DNA of 38,075 bases from Ignavibacteriota bacterium (GTDB lineage: Bacteria > Bacteroidota > Ignavibacteria > UBA10030 > UBA6906), in NCBI GenBank assembly GCA_003158475.1, contig PMJR01000089.1:8964-47038 (forward strand), written 5' to 3'. Below are positions 36,909 to 38,075 of the stretch, piece by piece; the first letter of the stretch is position 1, and every line of letters starts with the position of its first letter. The position numbers and the translations under genes are program-made. The notes under the pieces were generated by a model, which did no database searches, was not told the origin of the DNA, and saw nothing but the letters and a program-made list of their open reading frames with translations.

Positions 36909-38075
36909 CTAGAATGGAATCCTCACAATTCGATGACGGTTCCTCACGACGATGATCCACAAAATGCAAGCAGCGGAAAGACCGGCAATTGCTGAAATGA
37001 AGACAGGTGTCCCGGCGAGTTCGCCATGCGAATCACCAATTGAAACTTTATCACCTTCTCCGCAGAGAATAAACGCACCCCAGTAAAAGGGATCAGATCG
37101 ACCAGATTTGATCATGTCCAGCTTTGCATTCCTCAATGCCTCCGCTCTGCCGGCACCATTCTTCAGATACGTGTAGAAGGTCTCCATCAAGCTAGCGGTA
37201 ACCTCATCGTCTACGTTCCACAAACTTGCTATCACACTTGGTACACCAGAGATCATGATTGAACTCGTCATCCCTACCGATCCAGATTGCGATGACAATC
37301 TCCCGGTGTTGCATCCACTTAGGACCACTAAATCTGCATTCAGGTGAATAGAAAGAAAATCAATTGCACGTAGTCCATTCGAACCACCATCGTCCGCGTC
37401 GTTCGACAAAGCTATCATGGAGTACAACGGGCGCGATTCATCGAAGTCGACGTGAGCAGCAAGGTGCAGTATACGATACTGCGATGCCTCGAGATTAAAC
37501 CTCTTCGTGGTCGCATTGGATCTCGACAGCACGGTAGCTTCATTCCCAAAAATATTCCGGATCGCTCCCAATTCACGTCGAACCCCCGGAAAAGATCGAG
37601 GCTGTCCTGAGATCGGGTTTTCTACCTTGGATGTAGCTGACCTTCCAGCCGACTGCGTTGTCCTATCTGAAGTGACCGCATCACCGATCGCAAGAATCAA
37701 CTTTGGGGCATGGCGAACCTGATTGCATAGATTCAGATCGGTGGATGCAGAAAGCGAATAATTGATATCGTACTTACCAATTACAAACCGGGGGCAGACG
37801 TGGGTTATGGAATCAGCCCAACTAGACCATCCACTTACAAGGATTTCAAACGGCAGATTTGACAAAACGCCATCAGTGACAATCGTCAAAGAGGTTGATT
37901 CGCCAGACATTGCAATTGCACGCTGGAAAAGGAGTTCATATGCTTCATGTAGTCCTTCCAGATCAAAGTCAGCAATTGCAGCATTCATGACTGGAAGACC
38001 TTTGACTCCCTCCGAATACACCTTGCTGCTCCGCCGCAACAACTCACGGAGAGCACGTTGAGTCACTTTGATTGT
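36909..38075 (-). CDS. CHAT-domain (caspase-like) protein with C-terminal TM segment; probably 5'-partial at the right edge
   Basis: FPGVRRELGAIRNIF...YRILHLAAHVDFDESRPLYSMIALS...DLVVLSGCNTG...ASLWNVDDEVTASLMETFYTYLKNGAGRAEALRNAKLDMI...PFYWGAFILCGEG; C-terminal TPVFISAIAGLSAACILWIIVVRNRHR. Frame open upstream of the GTG at 38066. Confidence 0.9.
   Translation of the reverse strand, partial: TIKVTQRALRELLRRSSKVYSEGVKGLPVMNAAIADFDLEGLHEAYELLFQRAIAMSGESTSLTIVTDGVLSNLPFEILVSGWSSWADSITHVCPRFVIGKYDINYSLSASTDLNLCNQVRHAPKLILAIGDAVTSDRTTQSAGRSATSKVENPISGQPRSFPGVRRELGAIRNIFGNEATVLSRSNATTKRFNLEASQYRILHLAAHVDFDESRPLYSMIALSNDADDGGSNGLRAIDFLSIHLNADLVVLSGCNTGRLSSQSGSVGMTSSIMISGVPSVIASLWNVDDEVTASLMETFYTYLKNGAGRAEALRNAKLDMIKSGRSDPFYWGAFILCGEGDKVSIGDSHGELAGTPVFISAIAGLSAACILWIIVVRNRHRIVRIPF

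Noticed and set aside
1-38075. CRISPR arrays, IS elements, rRNA or prophage genes
   Set aside because: No regularly spaced repeats, transposase/integrase motifs, rRNA sequence or phage structural genes were recognised in this window.

Overview
The window looks like a bacterial chromosome segment. The left ~33 kb is GC-rich and the right ~4-5 kb is visibly more AT-rich. Left to right it contains: a 5'-partial dnaE (minus strand, running off the left edge and absent from the ORF track because it is open-ended); aldehyde dehydrogenase; proS; a small orphan ORF; an ArsR-type regulator; an MlaE/MlaF/MlaD-type lipid transport operon; a DedA protein; a DksA/TraR zinc-finger protein; tRNA-Arg(CCT); a lone methyltransferase; nadD; an ~11 kb surface-glycan cluster of translationally coupled minus-strand genes (glycosyltransferases, Wzx-like flippase, WecB, RmlB-like dehydratase, a fused reductase/C-methyltransferase, cupin epimerase); a CNNM/CorC-type protein; a detached nuoG-H-I block; an alanine-aminotransferase-like enzyme; an M16 peptidase; and a membrane GT2. 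The most interesting part is 32.9-38.1 kb. It holds a 53-aa predicted exported peptide made of a signal-like segment plus two identical 12-aa repeats (SGMPIIPDSPKP-K-SGMPIIPDSPKP). The two repeat copies differ at 8 of 12 codons, all synonymously. The peptide gene has its own promoter-like sequence and strong terminator. It is divergent from a polytopic membrane protein and an NtrC-like regulator lacking GAFTGA and arginine fingers, and it is followed by an M50 site-2 protease and a convergent CHAT protease-like gene. I propose this as a candidate uncharacterised peptide signalling or peptide processing module. Functional linkage is inference only.
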